Positions 23,901 through 36,642 of a stretch of 64,000 bases of DNA are shown piece by piece. The DNA is taken from positions 30,836 through 94,835 of the forward strand of contig MPNW01000123.1 of the NCBI GenBank assembly GCA_011800805.1, given 5' to 3'. Both the position numbers and the translations under genes were made by a program. Position 1 is the stretch's first letter. Every line of letters begins with the position of its first letter. The notes under the pieces are model-generated. The model searched no databases. It saw only the letters and a list, made by a program, of their open reading frames with translations, and was not told the DNA's origin. Origin of the DNA: Hirudo medicinalis. Lineage: Eukaryota; Annelida; Clitellata; Hirudinida; Hirudinidae.

Positions 23901-26900
23901 TAGTGGAGAATTGATATAATTTCACCCTGTAATGAACAGCAATTGCCAAACTCCTGAGTGCTTTTGAAGAATGTTTGTAAAGTTTTGGTTTGGTCATTCA
24001 TTTCTTAGCATAATTAATTACAAGAATGTATTTCTATTTATTCCCTCAGATTACTTTTCGATATAAATAACTTATTTTTTCCAGTGAACTCAGCCTTAGC
24101 CATCGGCAACGGCGGCATGCCCAGCAGCCTCGCCGGAAGCGGGAGGGTCTTCAGGCACGACCCGGAAGAGTTGAAAGCCGAGGTGGAAATGGTGAGGCAG
24201 AGGATCAAGAACCTGGTCCTGGAATTGGTCAGAATGAGATCAAGTGTTAACCAATCAGAGAAAGGCATTGGTGCATTGACCATGTAATTCTAGTTGTTAA
24301 AGTTTTCAAATACTTGATCCAGGCCATGCATTTTCAATTTAAATTTGACAAATGAAAGGATTGACCTCATGTTTTGTAGGTTATAGTTCATGAATTCATG
24401 TTTTGAACTTCCTGTTGTTGGTTGTGTGCAACAATATATTTTATTGTTGGTTGTTATTTTATGGCAGTTGCATGTATGTCAATTTAATGTTTGTCATCTT
24501 TAATTTAATTACAATTACTTGTTCTTGTAACCTAAATAATAACCCAGTAAGTAATAACTAATATACCAAATAAATTCTCACATAAGGATTCTTTCCTTTG
24601 AGTGTTAAATAAGTCAAGTTGCTTTGATAAATCATTTCCAGCATCGAGTGATTCAATATCAAGGTTATCTCATCGTGGAATGGATTAAATTCCTGGCAGT
24701 CAGTTTCGCAAAGTGGAAATGTTTTTTTACTTCCAGGGTGAACAAGATGATCTCTGATCGAGGCAGGGGGGAGATGTGGGTGAACGAGGCTGGAAAGATG
24801 GTGAGAGGAATTCGGGGAATGAATGCCTCCATAAAGGCAGGAGAAGAGAAGAGGAGAGAATTGATCAAGGTGCCATTTCAGTTTTTTTTTATCCAAAATA
24901 CCTTTTTATTTTGGCATTGTTTAATTTTAAAATTTAGGATTAAGACCTATTTTCTCAGTTATTATGTGATGCCACCTGTGTTATAGTTTTTATAATTGCA
25001 CTGTAGCTATAATTTTCATGCTAAATGTTGAGGCAATCCTAATAAATTAATGCTTTAAGCTTCTATAAACTTTAATTGATTTAAGCAGTTAATAATTTCA
25101 TTAATAGTCTGTTGCTGATTTGAGTCAACACTTTTTGGCCACCAACTCCAATCTCCGGTCGATGCCATCGTCGGATCCCTCCTTCGCTTGTGCCGATTCT
25201 GCATCTCAGACGGAACTCTCGGGAGATGTTAGTGGGACTCTTTTTTCTTTGCCCGAATATTTTTTTCTCCAATTTGTATCTTTAATATCTCTTGTTGGTG
25301 GTGAAAGCCCGTCCCATTCTATGTTCACGAACACCCCATTAGTCTTTTTTTATTTGCGTTTATGTTATTGGCCTGGAATGATGTGAGTGGGATGAAAAAT
25401 TGCAAAAGACATTCCTGCAGCTTAAATTTATTTTGCTTATTTACAAAATGACATCTAATGAATTGGACCATTTTTCAAGCTCAAAGAACACAGCATTACA
25501 TGATTTGTCATTGTAATTATTTTGTTTTTTGTTACAGACAGCTGTAACATCTACATATTGAATTGCGTCTTACTTGTCTAAACTTGTAGAAAGCACTGTA
25601 AAGATAAACATTGTAAAACATACATTCAACTCTTTAATGGCTAAATTTATTCGCTGTAAATATTTGCTCACTCTTCGATCCTCTGTATTTTGAGTGGGAT
25701 CCTCATTGTTTTCTATAATTGCAAGTTTGGACATTTAGCATCTTGCTCAGCCATTCTTCATGAAAAACGTTAAAAAGTATTCTTTACTCAATGACTCTGT
25801 TGGAGTCTGCGTTGTTACCGTGAGTTATTGGCGATGGCGGCAGTTTTAAAGTCGCGATTTGACGTTGTCGATGATGTTTATTATTACAACCATAAACATG
25901 TTTTTAGCTCTTTTGTATTGCAATTTCTAGGGTAACTTATTATTTCATTTGCAAAATGTTTTGTCAATTTTGATAGGAGGTTTTCATTGAAGGATGGTAA
26001 GAAGGCTTTGCTGGTTGTCACTTAATCCAACCACTGCTTTTTGTTACAAATTTCTATTTTCTTTTCTTCAGAATTGCTTTATAAGGATATGCTTTAAATA
26101 ATTTTTGTGGGAAACTGGTTTCAATTTGTTCCAATAATTTTTCTAATTTTAGCCATTATATTTTCGTTGTTATGGAAATTTATTATAAGTTTTGCATCTT
26201 TCATTAATTTCTAACCCACACATTTTTGATTATTCAAAAATGATTGTCATTTTTTGTTCTAAAATTATTTAAATTTTATTTATATTTAATTGAGTAATAT
26301 TTGGTGATAGAGATTCAGAAAGTAAATTCAACTACTGTATATAACAAATTTATGTTGTTGGTGACTTTGCATTTTTTTCATGAATTTATTGTATTTGTAC
26401 TTAACCTGTCTTTTGATTTTCTCATGTATCTGTACAGGATTTAAAGGCACTTTTTAATCATTTAAATACCTCAGCTGCCATGGACGGCACTCCTCAGCCA
26501 TAGAGGCTGGGTTGCAACATAAACACATTACAACAGTTTCCATTACATACAGGAATGTAACCCATTGAGTTGACCTGCATAGTGCATTAAAATTTAGAAA
26601 ATAATTATAATAATAACTGGTACCTAATATTTTTATAAATTTGTTGTTAAACATTTTATTATATAATAATGTTATCACGTTATCATTAAAATTATCAGAT
26701 GATTCTGCAATAAGCTTAACAAGTTGTTTTTGATGATATTATGCAGCTGTCGAAAAGGTACGGAATGCTTGCAAAGTTGAAATTGAATCACAACCAGAAC
26801 AAGAAATGCATAGTGGAGCTTCTGGAGCAGCTGATCCAAGTTGAGAGTCAACTCATTCCCTGCAAGATCCAGTTTGATGCAAACAGGTTGTTTTCTTTTT

Positions 26901-29900
26901 CCTGTTCTCATTTTCAATGGTTTCAATAAATAGAACAGCTCTTCAAACTTCAATTGCTATTACCTTCAAGTGGTTTTTGTTGAGAGTTAATAATTGTCCT
27001 CATCAGCAAGTACAACACTTACTTAAGAAATGTTGAATGCTAATCATGTTTGCTCTGTTACCCAGTGGTACTCTCATTTGAAGTTTGTGAGATGGTTAGG
27101 TCACCTTTAATTACCTGAAAAGTATCCAGCCTGGTTATGGTACAGGTTTTTGAGATTTCAATTAGATCAGGAAGGTTTGCTTTAATTATTGCAGTTGTTA
27201 TTGTAGAGGGTTTCTGAGTTGACTATTGAAGCACAAGGGACTCTAGCCATCAGAAGAATGAATGAGTTATGTGCTTTGTGACTTGACTTTATCGGTGAAT
27301 GACTGAACGATGACTGAACGTGTAAGGAAAAGTATAAAACATGTTAAGAATCGATTAAGCCGAGTATAATGAAGTTAAGATATTAAAAATGAAACTCAAG
27401 GCCTGCTTGCAGGTTGCTTCTGATCGAGGAGAAGAACAAACTGCTGGAAGAGTTGAAAAAACAGCAACAATCTGCCAACTCTGAAGAGAGGATCAGGGAC
27501 CTGGAAGAAGATCTTTACAAGGTCAAGGAAATTTTCAAGAAGGACATCCAGCTTGATAACCAAAGGTCTCAAATGCTCTTTGCATTTTCATATTTTATTC
27601 ACACAAATTTACATGCATTTATTTGTAAACTTAAACAATTGCATTTATTTTGAATGATATGTGTAGGAAAATTAAGTAATAACTTATAAGAACAAATTAT
27701 ATCATAATATTTGCTGCAATTTAGTTTTGTCGTGATGGTATGATCTACCGAGTAATTTCAGCACCTGACGATGCTCACATTCCTGAGCTGCTTTTCCAAT
27801 TAATCAATATTTTTCTTCTGGATACTTCACGTGCTAACCAATCTTCTGGCTTTAGCAGACGTTTGTTTGTTTGTTTCGAAGACAATTTATAAGCACATTA
27901 ATATTTGCTTAAAAACTTAGTTTATGATGATGGTCATTAAGAATTAAGATTTACGTGGAAAACCTAACATAGCCTAACATATTGTTGCTATTGAAGGTCA
28001 TACTGTTTGAATAATTATTGTTTTATTATGCCTATCATTGTATTGAAGGCTGAACCTCACCAAGAAAAAAGTAAAGTTGGAGGAGGAGTTGCTTTCCAGA
28101 GCTAAACTCGGTGCAAATCTCGAGATGCAAATCAAGAGGTTACATTTCATTCTACATCCACCATTTGAGAAGTGTTTAGTTTGGTCATTTACATGGATAA
28201 ATAATATTTATCTAACCTATTTATGAACATGGGATCACATTAAATGGTATATCTGTCTATTGATAGCAATGATAGCATTGGTAGTTGTTAGATTATCATT
28301 TTCAAGTCATTTTCACCAATGATTGACCACTGATTAATTAATTACTTTAAATCTTGTTGTTATTTTTCTATTAACATTTGAAAAATGCTACATCTTTTAA
28401 ATTGCATTACCAATGATAATATACACATATATTATATAAATTAGTGTAATGCCCTACGTTAGTGATATGAGACTTTCTTCTCTACTGTTTATAGCCTTCA
28501 CCAGAGCATGAATTCCATCTCCAGCGGCTCCAGTCTCGGCTCTCTGGGGAGTCTCTCGGCCAGTAGCAGAGGATCCCAAAATTCTGTAGCACTCCACGAT
28601 GTGTACTGCATGCAGGAGCTCAATAAAAGTCTACACCAGGTCTCATTAACATTATCTTCCTATATCTAGTTATCATGCTACTGCCCTCAGTAGCACCAAT
28701 ATCTGAAAAATTCTATTTGTTATCTTTGATACTAATGCTGATCAATAGAGAAACTCTTAATGGTTTTCTTTCAAATCAGACTCAGATGTCACCATGTTTA
28801 ATCTGAATGTTACCAGGTGAACCTACCTGACCTCCACAACAGGATGGAAACAATCTTTCAAGACCAACTTCCTCAGCTAACACCATCTCAATCGTCAAGT
28901 CGCTCGCAACTAGGAAGTTCACTGTCGTTTGCCAACTCATCCAACTACATGTCCCAGATGGGTAGCGATGTCAATAGTCAATCCATCTCTGACATGGGAA
29001 GGGCAATTCCATCCTTCCAACAGTACCCCACAGTCCAGGAGGAAACAGAAGATGGAGATGAAGGTTTTGAAGGTCATTTGGAAGAGGAAGATGCAGAGAG
29101 AAGTGGAAGTTATTCTGGCCTCAGTCACAGAAGCATCTCAAAGCCTCCTCCATCATACGAAGACCACTTTCAAATGAACAATGGCATGCAGAAAGGGCAA
29201 CAGTCCCTTGGGACCTGCCTCTATCAACAAGCATCTCATTCTCAGATTTGTGGTCAGCCCATTGCTTCCATCCCCGATGGAGTCTATCCAAATGTGAGTT
29301 TTCCTGTTGGAAAAAGTTACTGCTTATACGAGCAGCCACAGTATGGAAGATCTGCTTCACTTCTTCCAAAGCAAAATACTCACAATGCCCATTTACCACA
29401 AGCAAGCCAGAGGCAAGATTTTTACCAGCAACAATGTACCGCTCCGTGTGGAACACCCTTAGTTCAATTCCAGGCAGCACCGATGAGGAATTATTCTTCT
29501 GATGCACAGAATGACTTTTTTCCCATTACAGTCTCTGCAACTACTCCAGGTCATCAAAGTGGATGCCAAAAAATGTACAACAATGCATCATACCCCAATA
29601 ATTTGCTCAGTTCCAACAGCCTGCCATCTTTGTTAAATGCCCCCTTAATGAACCCAATGACAGGTTGTGGTTCTGAGAGTCAGATATTCAGATCAGGAGT
29701 CATGGAAAGCACCTCCAATGGCTACGACCTCCAGCCTCCTTCTTACACCTCCAACAATGGAAGCAACCCTGACGTTGAGATGGCATTAATCGACACGACC
29801 AACGACCATCTCAAAACCGACAAGTTGCCCACTCTGAGTAGAAGTCTCTTGAGGGAGTTTGGAGTCAACAACGACGAAGGTGGCAGCGACTGCGACAGAG

Positions 29901-32900
29901 TGCAACAGCTCGCCGACATCCGATCCGTCCGCAACCTTCGGCAACGGTACTTCGGCGACGGCATTTGTCTCGAGCAAACCTCATTGGCCAAAAACTCGGA
30001 CTCGTCTTCCGCGCAATCCGTGCCGACGTGCCACGTCGTGCCTCCCTCGAATGCCTTCTCGCCAAAGTCGAGCAGCACCTCGCACCTGCACAACTTGAAT
30101 GAGGGTGCTCTGACTGCAAATTGCAACTATTCCCATTTTGTCAGCAACCCGAGCAGTCTTTCGTTGTCTTCCTCGTCTCTTGGGGAAGATGGATCGAACC
30201 TTGGTTCGGATAGTGGAGTGTTTGAGTCGGCAAGCAGGTATCGGTGTGGATATTTTCTGAGTTTTTGACTCGAAATAAAATTAATTAAAGATAGTTGGGA
30301 GAATTTGCAGATTGTATTAATTGCGATGTGGTTGCTCTGGTCACTTATTATACAAATTGTTACATTGTTTTTCACAGATGATGTTTATTTTTGTGCTTTG
30401 TATTTCGCAGGTTGAACAACGTGCTCTCTGCTCAGATCCACGTGCAATTAATGTGAGCAAAATGTGTTTGATGCGGTTACCGCCTTATCTTATTTATTGG
30501 ATTGACTTCAATTTGTGACCAGCAACGTTACTAATTAAAACCTGTTGAACTTAAATGAACATTTCCAAAGTAAATTAATCAGTAAAATCAAAGTAATTAA
30601 TCAAAGTAAATCAAAATCTGAATTAAAAAGGAAGATGAAACAATTTTTCCTGAACAAGTTCAAATTTGAACTTGTAATATCCTTTATCAGGTATGACTAT
30701 GCCAAGCAGGAAATACTGGTGTGCATTGAAAGAACCAGGAACCTCAGTGCTGTTTCAATCCACAGCCTCAACGAAGTGTAAGATTCATTTATCGCCAAAT
30801 GGATTTTCAGCTTTGAGCTTGAAGACACTTATTGTTTTGCTTTCTTAGTTTGTTGAGAACTATCATCAGGATGGATAGATAAATAAATTCTTCAGGACAA
30901 CAGAATTTTGATGGCATTTAAATATTTAATTGCAAGACGTGCTCGGCTTCTCTCGAAGACCGTTGAATGTTTCTTATTAAAATTTTCACAGCGTTTTCAA
31001 GGTGTTCATACTTCCATCCACGACGAACTGCAATTCGTACGTCGAGGACACGGATCCGTCGTCACCGTTGCACTCTCTGCCCTCCTACTCCAACCTTGGG
31101 AAAGTTTTCCACTTCCCTGTGGAGTCGGAAAAAGTTCTCTCGAAAACCATCCAAGTGTATGTTTTACGACTTAAAGATTTAAACTCCTTGCACCAGAGGT
31201 CCTACTCCCGAGTGGAATCTGTGGTATGTTCAGCATCTTGTTTGTTCATTTTCTTCTGCGTGCTTCTACCATCACCATCATAGTAGCATCTCTGCAGTCA
31301 TCATCACCTAACTTTTATTCATTTTCATCTGAAGAATTAATTGAAATAAAATAAATTTTTGGGCAGTTCATCCTAAATGAACTTTCATTGCCATCCCCTT
31401 TGACATTTTATCATCATCATCGTCGTCGTCGTCATCATTGATTTGGTTGTGAATGAAAGATGGATGGGATTTTACCTCCAAATGTTTCTGTTAACAGTGT
31501 GTGTAACTCATTCATTTGATTATGAACTGATTTTGTTTCTTAGCCATGCGTACGTGAATGGATGTGAGCACCACAAAGTAACCTGCAATATGCTTAAATC
31601 TGAGTTAAAACAGTTAGTTGCTTGTGTAATGATCATTTGCAATGATGTTTACATTTTAAAATAAGCGAAATTGGATTAAAGAAGGACATGTAGTAAATAC
31701 CAGTATGGAAATATCTCTGTTGTGGTGATGGTATCTGCAATTGTTTGGCTCAAATAAACATCAAGTTGTTGATGTTATGAACAGTTGATTATGTGGGTTT
31801 AAGCCCAAGTCACAGGTTGTAATGACTGCACTTTGGCACAATTAATTTGAGCACTCTTGGTTATTGAAACACCGCTTATTTGTTACTCACTCATTTTAGA
31901 TGATATTTGAGGGACATTTTGCACTTTTCAGCACATTTTCACTTTGATAAACCTAACAGCATCCACTTTTCTCAATCAAAAGAGAGACATTTTAAAGCTT
32001 TAAATTATTTCATGTTTCCTGTCCTTTTTGACAGGGAATGTCCTTAATAAGTCTGGCATCCTTCGACTTGAAATCATGCATTTCCAGTTGGTACAATATC
32101 CTCAGCTTCCAGTTCATGGATGTGGACACGAGCAAGTGCTTGCCACCTCCCATCCCTTCCTTGTCGCCCGAGGTTGGTAATAGCTTCCTTGAACCGGCTC
32201 CTTTGCCACTACCTTTTATTGACAATGCATCAATTAGTAATCAATTTTTATTGACATTGTGCTTACATTTGTAAATACTCATTGATTGGTGGGTCACGTT
32301 TAAATAATTTTACACTTGCAAATCAATGTTTGTCTTTAGATAGAGTCCAGTCTTCCACCAGTAGCTTATGGGCCTGTAAAAAGAGTTGTTGAGTTCAAGT
32401 AAGATCACTCAGCTTTTATTATTTTTGTATACAATTAATTTTGCGATTTGTTGCAATGAAATTGATAGCATTGTATTTCAAGACAACAACCATTAGTAAT
32501 TCAGTTGGTCAATGTGGCAATGAGAGCAGTGTACAACATCTATTGAAATGCACTGGCAGTAACGTGTAAGGCTTAAATGGCATGTTTCGAATGTGACTCA
32601 GTACATTGTTAGATGTTATCCTGGTTCTTGAGTTATTTGCATTATTTCAACTTTTTATTTCTTCTTTTACATTGGAGGAGTCCAACCATTTGCCTGGTGA
32701 AAGATGAAAGCAGTGATGAGTCCACAGTTGCCTCGTCAAGGGCTTCAACTCTCACCAGGGCTGAAGGTTAAATTGATAATTATTACGATGCTGCTGCTGG
32801 TGATGGTGATGTTGATGATGATGTTAATTATAATAAGAATGAAACAAATTAGTGACTAATAGAGTTACAAACCTCATAAATGACTTCAGCATTAAAGTGT

Positions 32901-34762
32901 CACAAAAATGCTATTTATAGATCAAAGATCTCTGACTTTACATTCATAAAATTCTGATGTTTTAATGGTAAGAATTTCTTTTGCAGAGCTCGAAGATGTC
33001 AATAAGAACAGGACAAAAGCCATTCCACATTTATCTCCCAACCCCAACTCTAAGGTGTGTTGTTAAGTTTTTTTGAAGGTAATCCACAAGTCAGATGACA
33101 GTATGAGTTCAATGAGCATACCAGCATTTTTTCATTTTACTACATGTTTTGTGAAATGCTCCAAAGGCTCAACGCATCAACATGAATTATGACTTGGATG
33201 AACCAAATGAGGAAGGTCAGCAGATGTCACCAATTCTGTGTGACAAGGAGACAAACACTGATGCCCAGAAAGCTGCTCTGTGCAATTCCTCAACCCCTTA
33301 TTTTATGAGGAAGCCCATTGCCCCAGGTTCAAAGTTCAATAGGGAGATTGCCATCAGAAGGTGGCAGACTTTTTCCCCAACAGCTGTTCCTTCAGAGGAG
33401 GAGGATCATAACCACAAGGCAAAATAATTTAAATGATTTTAATGATTTACGTGTTTGTAATATTTTCGTAATGAATACATAATTATTGTTCTCGTAATGA
33501 TGGCGTTCATTCTTTTTTATTACTGCAGTTGAGCAGAAGTGGCAGTGACAGTTCTGTAAGACGAAAGAACTCCCACTTTGATAGACAGGCCACCCACAGG
33601 CAAAGCATTCGACTGAAAATAGTGAATTCTGTTTTTATTTACTAAACTTTTGTTTTCGAGTATTTTCTTTGACATGTCTTCACTGTTGCTCCCCTGTTGT
33701 TTCATGCTTCTTTCAATTTCATTTCCATACGTTTTTTCATGTCATTTGCTGCATTCGAGAGCAAAATCAATATATTTTAGTGAAGGTGATGCCTTCTTCT
33801 GTTGTTGATGTTATCAAGTCATTAGTTAATATTGTATGAATTGCTTGTTTGTTTATGTTCCTAGTTATCACTTAACAGCCTTTGCTGACCTCAAGAAAGC
33901 AAGCAGGGGTGTTGAATTTATCGAAGAATCGGACTTCTGTCGACCTGATGCTGGACTATCAGGCGTACAAAACCAAACTGGAAAACTTAACCAAGGAGAT
34001 CACGGCCCTCCAAACAATCAAGAATAAACTGAAAGAAGCCAAAGGAAGAGGTTTTTAAGTGCTTCTTTTGATCTTAAAAGCTCCTTGCAATTGTTGTGAA
34101 AACATGCGACGTAACAAGTGAATGAAATTTTAACACCTCTTCATATTAAAACAGGTGAAACTGAGCCTTCATGGTTGCTGGAGAATGAGGAATTGCAGGC
34201 ACTGCTCCTGGAGACTTCTGGAACATTCCGTGAAAAGGCATGTGACAGGAAGAAATTGTCGGACGTGACTGATCTGGCAGACAGAAAGATAAGAAAAGTA
34301 AAGATGGAGATGTTGAGTCTTCGTGCAAGAAAGAGCATCATTGAAATTGACAGGATGGTCTTCAAGTTGGTCAAAAAATTTGTTTTTTTAGTTTGGTTCA
34401 AAAAAGACTTAAATGAAAAGTAATGAAAAAAATTATTATGTAAAAATTATTAAAAAGCCCGTCCGGTTTTTTATACCAAAGTCGGAATTGCATTCCATAA
34501 ATTGACCGTCTCAAACTCAACTTGAGCATCAAAAACATACAGGAAGAAAATGGATTTCTTTGCATCTCCTGATGACAATCTGTCCTTCCTCGATCAAGTG
34601 GAGTCAGAGATTGATGATATTGATGGCAAAGATGGTGAAGAGGACAACAGTCCAGGAAGTGGTGAGTTGAGAGCAGAAGCCAAGAGTGTGCCTCTGAGTA
34701 TTAAACCGTCCAACCCCAATAACAATGACGATGCAGACGACTTTCAAAATATGATATTTTAA
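17970..34762 (+). CDS. WWC1: KIBRA / WWC-family Hippo-pathway scaffold
   Basis: Model of 1489 residues in 24 exons (human KIBRA about 1113). Exons: 17970-18082, 18206-18312, 22382-22479, 23725-23833, 24085-24283, 24737-24869, 25108-25227, 26747-26886, 27413-27565, 28049-28138, 28495-28639, 28817-30237, 30411-30452, 30691-30777, 30992-31223, 32035-32172, 32340-32398, 32678-32766, 32987-33054, 33167-33418, 33529-33621, 33900-34050, 34155-34365, 34543-34762. KIBRA links Merlin/Expanded to the LATS kinases in Hippo signalling. Order: two eroded WW domains; coiled coil with PQLQWRMEQEEMIKEYL; Ser-rich SSGSSLGSLGSLSASSRGS; a 1.4-kb Ser/Pro/Gln-rich exon with two PPSY motifs (29147-29158, 29735-29746); a C2 domain (VQLMYDYAKQEILVCIE to SWYNIL); CDKETNTDA; TFSPT; coiled coil RTSVDLMLDYQAYKTKLENL; ETEPSWLLENEELQALL. 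The gene symbol covers the WWC1-3 family as a whole. The junction of exons 21 and 22 and the exact C terminus are uncertain. Confidence 0.9.
18313..22381 (+). other. 4-kb KIBRA intron, no gene found
   Basis: This is the largest intron in the window, separating the second WW exon from the coiled-coil exon. I saw no coding frame with family resemblance, no tandem array and no transposon ends. Its size relative to the other introns (mostly 50-1000 bases) makes it the most likely place for intronic enhancers, but no specific element can be named. Confidence 0.5.
31414..31441 (+). repeat. Trinucleotide microsatellite in a KIBRA intron
   Basis: A short run of CAT and CGT triplets lies within the intron after exon 15. 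A related GAT-type run is at about 32790-32850. Simple repeats of this kind are frequent here. Confidence 0.7.
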
Positions 34763-36642
34763 ATGTCTTGTGCATCGACAAGCTCATTATTTAGTTATTC
34801 TTTCGTGGTAGTGGGTTTATGTCGTGCCTGAAATTGCTTTCAGAAATTATTTTTAAATTTCAAAGTGCTCAAATTCTCATTCTTCGTGGACATGACGTGC
34901 CAGCAGTTGCGCTCTTAAATTTGACTTAATTCCGTGGCTCGTTCGCATGCGAAGAGTGCCTTCGATTTGATGCTTTTTGATGCTTGAAACTTGTGTTTTA
35001 TGCATCTCTTCTGAATTGCTTTCTTGAAAGAAACAAGCTTCTTTTTAGAGTCCATGCATTTATTTGCCAACGAGACTTCCATCCATCCGTGTACAATACG
35101 ATCGACCGTTCAAGCGAGTGCTGTCGTTTTTATTCTTATCAAAAATCTATTCAAATGACTTTTAAGCATTGGAACCAACAGTGATGTTGATGAATTACTT
35201 ATTCTGATTTCATTATTTGTGCAATCTGCTTAACTTATGGTGACAGTAATTATGTTAGAATTACAGAGAGTTGGAGCAAATGTTAATTTGTAAATATTCA
35301 TTAATGTTATTTAAGTAATTTGTAAATGACTTGTCTATTGATGATTTGACATTTTGGTTGAGAGACTTGTGATACAATCTTACTTTGCATTAAGCAAACC
35401 TTTGTTACTCCTCTTTTGTTGTTGTCAACACTATGTTGTATCAATATATATTTTAGCCAATTTGTTTTATTTCCTGTTGTTCTTTGCTCTAGAAAACTTG
35501 ATGCTCCACTTTCAGGTTTAATTCGTGTGTGAAGGGTATAAATAGCAAGACCTCCAAACTGAAATATTGATTAGAAACTTACACTTCTATTGGAACACCT
35601 CATTTGGGAGTCACAGTTGTTGTTGCAAAGGGCTTTAACTTTTGTTAGAATGAATTCTCTGTTAATTGTTGTGTTTCAATGAATATTGATTCCCCTAATG
35701 ACTTGTTTTCATTTTAATACTGCTTCTGATTAGGACTTTGTTGACATGGAAATACTATTTTTAGCATTTCCTTTTATTTTGTTTTATTTCAATTTGTTTC
35801 CTTAAGGACTGATTCTGATTATTACTGTTTGAGTTAGTTACTTTGTGCTTCAAGGCGACCAAGTATTAAGTAAGTATGAGTTGTGGGTACATCACTGCTT
35901 GTGTGCATCTCTGAAGGTGGAGTTTTTCATTTTGGCTGTCTGATGACGTGTATAGATGTGAATTGTGTATTTAGCCTGTCATAAAGTGACTTTGTAACTC
36001 ATAATGTTAAATTGCATGGTCTTGAATTTTGAAGGATCTGTTTGCATTTAAAACCAATGACATGGAGCTCAGATGCTTCTAGGTGGTTCTTGTAGACTGG
36101 AATGTTGTGGTTGCACAAAGAGATATCATTAGCACTTTTGATTGACTCTGGTATGTTGTGATTAAATTTATTTCACTTGATTAAATGCATCTCAATGTTT
36201 GATCCTTGTTTTCTTGATCCTTTTCTTTAATAAGGAGACAGAAGTAACAAATGCCACTTTATTAAAGTTATTCTAAATTTTATCAAAAATCCAGCAAGCA
36301 AATCCTGAAACTATAAAATTTACATAAAAAGTTCTTGAATTGATGTACAATGCTCATCAAGGCCAGAATTACTCAAATTGTTAATGTCGCATGCAACAAG
36401 CTGGGATCGGCGAATTATGGTGACTAGAAAGCTTTTGGAGCTGCATTTAAGTCCATGAAATAGCTTTTTGAGGTGAGCTTCAATCCAAAGAACTGTTGTT
36501 CCTAGATGACTGCAGTCTGTTACCTGAAGGATGAGAGATTCAAATGAAGAGTTAACAACCTTCAGTCTTAACTCTCAGTGATAACTTAACCAATTTCAGA
36601 TGGTGCCTTAAAGTTCCATTAACAAAATAATGGCCTGCCAAC
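34763..36642. other. KIBRA 3' region and intergenic DNA up to a Tc1/mariner insertion
   Basis: There is no coding sequence I can support; the 66-codon frame at 34984-35184 has no relatives I recognise. A GTGAGT donor-like site inside the last KIBRA exon at about 34662 leaves open a further 3' exon in this stretch, but none was found by eye. Confidence 0.45.

Noticed and set aside
24558..24986. Open frames of 112 and 120 codons on opposite strands
   Set aside because: Both overlap the short KIBRA coiled-coil exon 24737-24869 and extend into its introns in other frames.
28929..30126. Several long open frames on both strands overlapping KIBRA exon 12 (up to 128 codons)
   Set aside because: They are out-of-frame shadows of one long real exon that is more GC-rich than the surroundings; none has domain-like composition or family resemblance.
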